Origin: Romboutsia weinsteinii | GTDB taxonomy: Bacteria > Bacillota > Clostridia > Peptostreptococcales > Peptostreptococcaceae | Direction: 5' to 3' | NCBI RefSeq assembly: GCF_002250835.2 | Contig: NZ_NOJY02000009.1 | Location: 62,001 to 126,000, forward strand | DNA: 64,000 bases | The notes under the pieces: model-generated | Databases searched by the model: none | Told to the model about the DNA's origin: nothing | Seen by the model: only the letters and a program-made list of their open reading frames with translations | Position numbers and translations under genes: made by a program | Shown here: in pieces, positions 62,618-64,000 of the stretch | Layout: every line of letters starts with the position of its first letter | Position numbering within the stretch: the stretch's first letter is position 1

Positions 62618-63517
62618 ATGGAATCATTATATGTTAATGGAAATAGATATGAATTTGTAACTAATTATAAAGAGAATAAGCAGTTAAGGGAGAGTTTTAA
62701 TAATTTAACAAGAAAAACTTATGGATTTGATTTTGAAAAGTGGTATGAAGATGGGTATTGGAAAGATAATTATATACCGTACTCTCTAGTGCATGAGGGC
62801 AAAGTAATATCTAATGTGTCAGTGAATATAATGGATTTTATTATTTTAGGAGAAAAGAAAAGATATATACAAATTGGCACGGTAATGACAGATAGGAAAT
62901 ACCAAGGCAATGGATTAAGTAGGATTCTCATGCAAAAAGTTTTAGACCAATGGGAGGATAAATGCGATTCTCTTTATTTATTTGCAAATAAAGAGGTATT
63001 AAATTTTTACCCTAAGTTTGGCTTCACTTCAGAAAATGAATATCAATATAGTATAGATATTAGAGGAAAAAGTTATCTAAATAATAAGAGAAAAATGGAT
63101 ATGAACAAGGAAGAAGATATAAAGTTACTATGCAATATCATACCAAATTCCAAAGATTTATGGAAAATATCTATGATAAATAATACATCTCTTGTAATGT
63201 TTTATTGTACTAGTTTTATGAAGGATTCAATTTACCATATTGAAGAACTGGATGCTATAGCAATAGCAGATTATGATGAAGATACTATATATCTACATGA
63301 CATTTTCAGCATTAAAAATGTGAAACTACATAGTGTTATTAATCACTTGGCGACTAAAGATATCAAAAATGTAATTTTAGGATTTACACCTAATAGTGTA
63401 GATAATTATGAGGGAAGTTTATTAAAAGATGAGGATAATACTCTTTTTATTAAAGATGGAAAAGGAAATCCTTTTAAGTCAAATAAATTAATGTTTCCTA
63501 TATTATCACATGCATAA
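62618..63517 (+). CDS. GNAT-family N-acetyltransferase
   Basis: A 299-residue protein with an N-terminal GNAT domain (about 20-150). Motif A is IQIGTVMTDRKYQGNGLSRIL, binding acetyl-CoA, and VLNFYPKFGFTSENEY is the closing motif. The C-terminal half (about 160-299) is a second, less clear domain, as in larger GNATs that modify small molecules or peptides. The substrate is unknown. An AGAGGGAGA site lies 10 bp or more upstream of the ATG. A bidirectional terminator follows. Confidence 0.85.
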   Translation: MESLYVNGNRYEFVTNYKENKQLRESFNNLTRKTYGFDFEKWYEDGYWKDNYIPYSLVHEGKVISNVSVNIMDFIILGEKKRYIQIGTVMTDRKYQGNGLSRILMQKVLDQWEDKCDSLYLFANKEVLNFYPKFGFTSENEYQYSIDIRGKSYLNNKRKMDMNKEEDIKLLCNIIPNSKDLWKISMINNTSLVMFYCTSFMKDSIYHIEELDAIAIADYDEDTIYLHDIFSIKNVKLHSVINHLATKDIKNVILGFTPNSVDNYEGSLLKDEDNTLFIKDGKGNPFKSNKLMFPILSHA

Positions 63518-63556
63518 CAACTAAATTATGTTATTAACAAGGTGAGCATAGAGAAT

Positions 63557-63597
63557 AAAAGTGCGTTTCTTATGTATAGAAGAAACACACTTTTTTA
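63557..63597. terminator. Bidirectional terminator
   Basis: AAAAGTGCGTTTCTT pairs with AGAAACACACTTTT (one mismatch) between the convergent GNAT and histidine kinase genes. Confidence 0.85.
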
Positions 63598-63623
63598 TTT
63601 TGTAAATATAATTAATAATAAAT

Positions 63624-64000
63624 TTAATTTATTTGATTAAATTTTAGTGTAACCTTGAATAAATCACCATCGATATCAATGCTCATGCTACTATCTTGAA
63701 GCTCTGAAATACTATTAGCAATAGATAGTCCAAGACCTGAGCCATCAGTACTTCTAGAAACATCACCACGGCGGAATCTTTCTAAAAGTTCATCTGCTTT
63801 TATATTTAATTTATGGTTAGATATATTTTTAAATGTAATAAATACTGTATTTTTATCAGTAAACATATCTATATATACCCTTGTATTTGACATAGAGTAT
63901 TTTATAATATTTCCTATAAGATTTTCAAAAACTCTCCAGGTCTTATTACCATCAATTAAAGTAAATATAGATTCATCAGGCACATTTATATTAAAGTCTA
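63624..64000 (-). CDS. Sensor histidine kinase, C-terminal ATPase part (truncated by window edge)
   Basis: The frame is open to the window edge, so only the last 125 or so residues are visible. They form the HATPase_c domain: N-box KTWRVFENLIGNIIKYSMSN, and G-boxes with RFRRGDVSRSTDGSGLGLSI. The KYS pattern and RGDxSR are typical of VanS/EnvZ-like two-component kinases. The sensor region, membrane helices and response regulator would lie beyond the window. An internal GTG at 63983 is not a true start. Confidence 0.88.
   Translation of the reverse strand, partial: DFNINVPDESIFTLIDGNKTWRVFENLIGNIIKYSMSNTRVYIDMFTDKNTVFITFKNISNHKLNIKADELLERFRRGDVSRSTDGSGLGLSIANSISELQDSSMSIDIDGDLFKVTLKFNQIN

Overview
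The window is AT-rich chromosomal DNA from a spore-forming, anaerobic, low-GC Gram-positive bacterium. Strong GGAGG ribosome sites, a spore coat protein, reverse rubrerythrin, ferredoxin-fused flavoenzymes, a 2-hydroxyacyl-CoA dehydratase-type protein, a water-forming NADH oxidase and a CD3324-family protein suggest Clostridia, most likely Peptostreptococcaceae (relatives of Clostridioides, Paraclostridium or Romboutsia). The species cannot be fixed from the sequence alone. I saw no insertion sequence, prophage, CRISPR array or origin.

Layout. 1-7.3 kb: the 3' part of a 2-hydroxyacyl-CoA dehydratase/activator-type gene, initiator tRNA-fMet, a pentapeptide-repeat protein, ywbE, an HxlR regulator, a decayed redoxin, thioredoxin, an MFS transporter, a two-module BFD [2Fe-2S] protein and a small spore-like protein. 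7.3-14.4 kb: Nudix hydrolase, TauE-type permease, nitrilase-family amidase, histidine phosphatase, a rubrerythrin/DUF1540 operon on the minus strand and a PAS-PAS-GGDEF-HD-GYP cyclic-di-GMP protein. 14.4-17.4 kb: a TPP riboswitch leading a thiamine/HMP uptake operon. 17.4-30 kb: a small membrane peptide, a GntR/membrane protein pair, NADH oxidase, gpmA, a DUF362 ferredoxin protein, a fluoride riboswitch with an antiporter, spore-related small genes and an iron alcohol dehydrogenase. 30-36.5 kb: a ferredoxin-nitroreductase, an old yellow enzyme homologue, tandem DUF11 proteins and a SAM-I riboswitch with an NhaC-family transporter. 36.5-40 kb: a zinc-ribbon gene with an in-frame stop, then beta-phosphoglucomutase and maltose phosphorylase. 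40-52.7 kb: a complete-looking myo-inositol locus. 52.8-64 kb: a structured leader before a CD3324-family HTH gene, YkpA-type ABC-F, an SH3/L,D-transpeptidase, a dcuC-M20-cat1 operon, a MerR regulator, a B3/B4 protein, a GNAT and a histidine kinase fragment.

The inositol locus is divergent: iolR on the minus strand faces Fe-ADH, iolJ, iolC, iolB, iolD, iolG, iolE, a sodium symporter, a second inositol dehydrogenase and an FNT channel on the plus strand. No IolA (malonate-semialdehyde dehydrogenase) is present. The first gene, an iron alcohol dehydrogenase, may instead reduce malonate semialdehyde to 3-hydroxypropionate, re-oxidising the NADH made by IolG, with the FNT channel exporting the acid.

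Three metabolite riboswitches (TPP, fluoride, SAM-I) are each followed by their own terminator hairpin and a transporter. The most unusual non-coding segment is 52.85-53.06 kb, where a 17-codon leader ORF overlaps the shared arm of two mutually exclusive hairpins in front of an HTH gene. Start codons given here were often moved inward to the ATG, GTG or TTG that has a properly spaced ribosome site.
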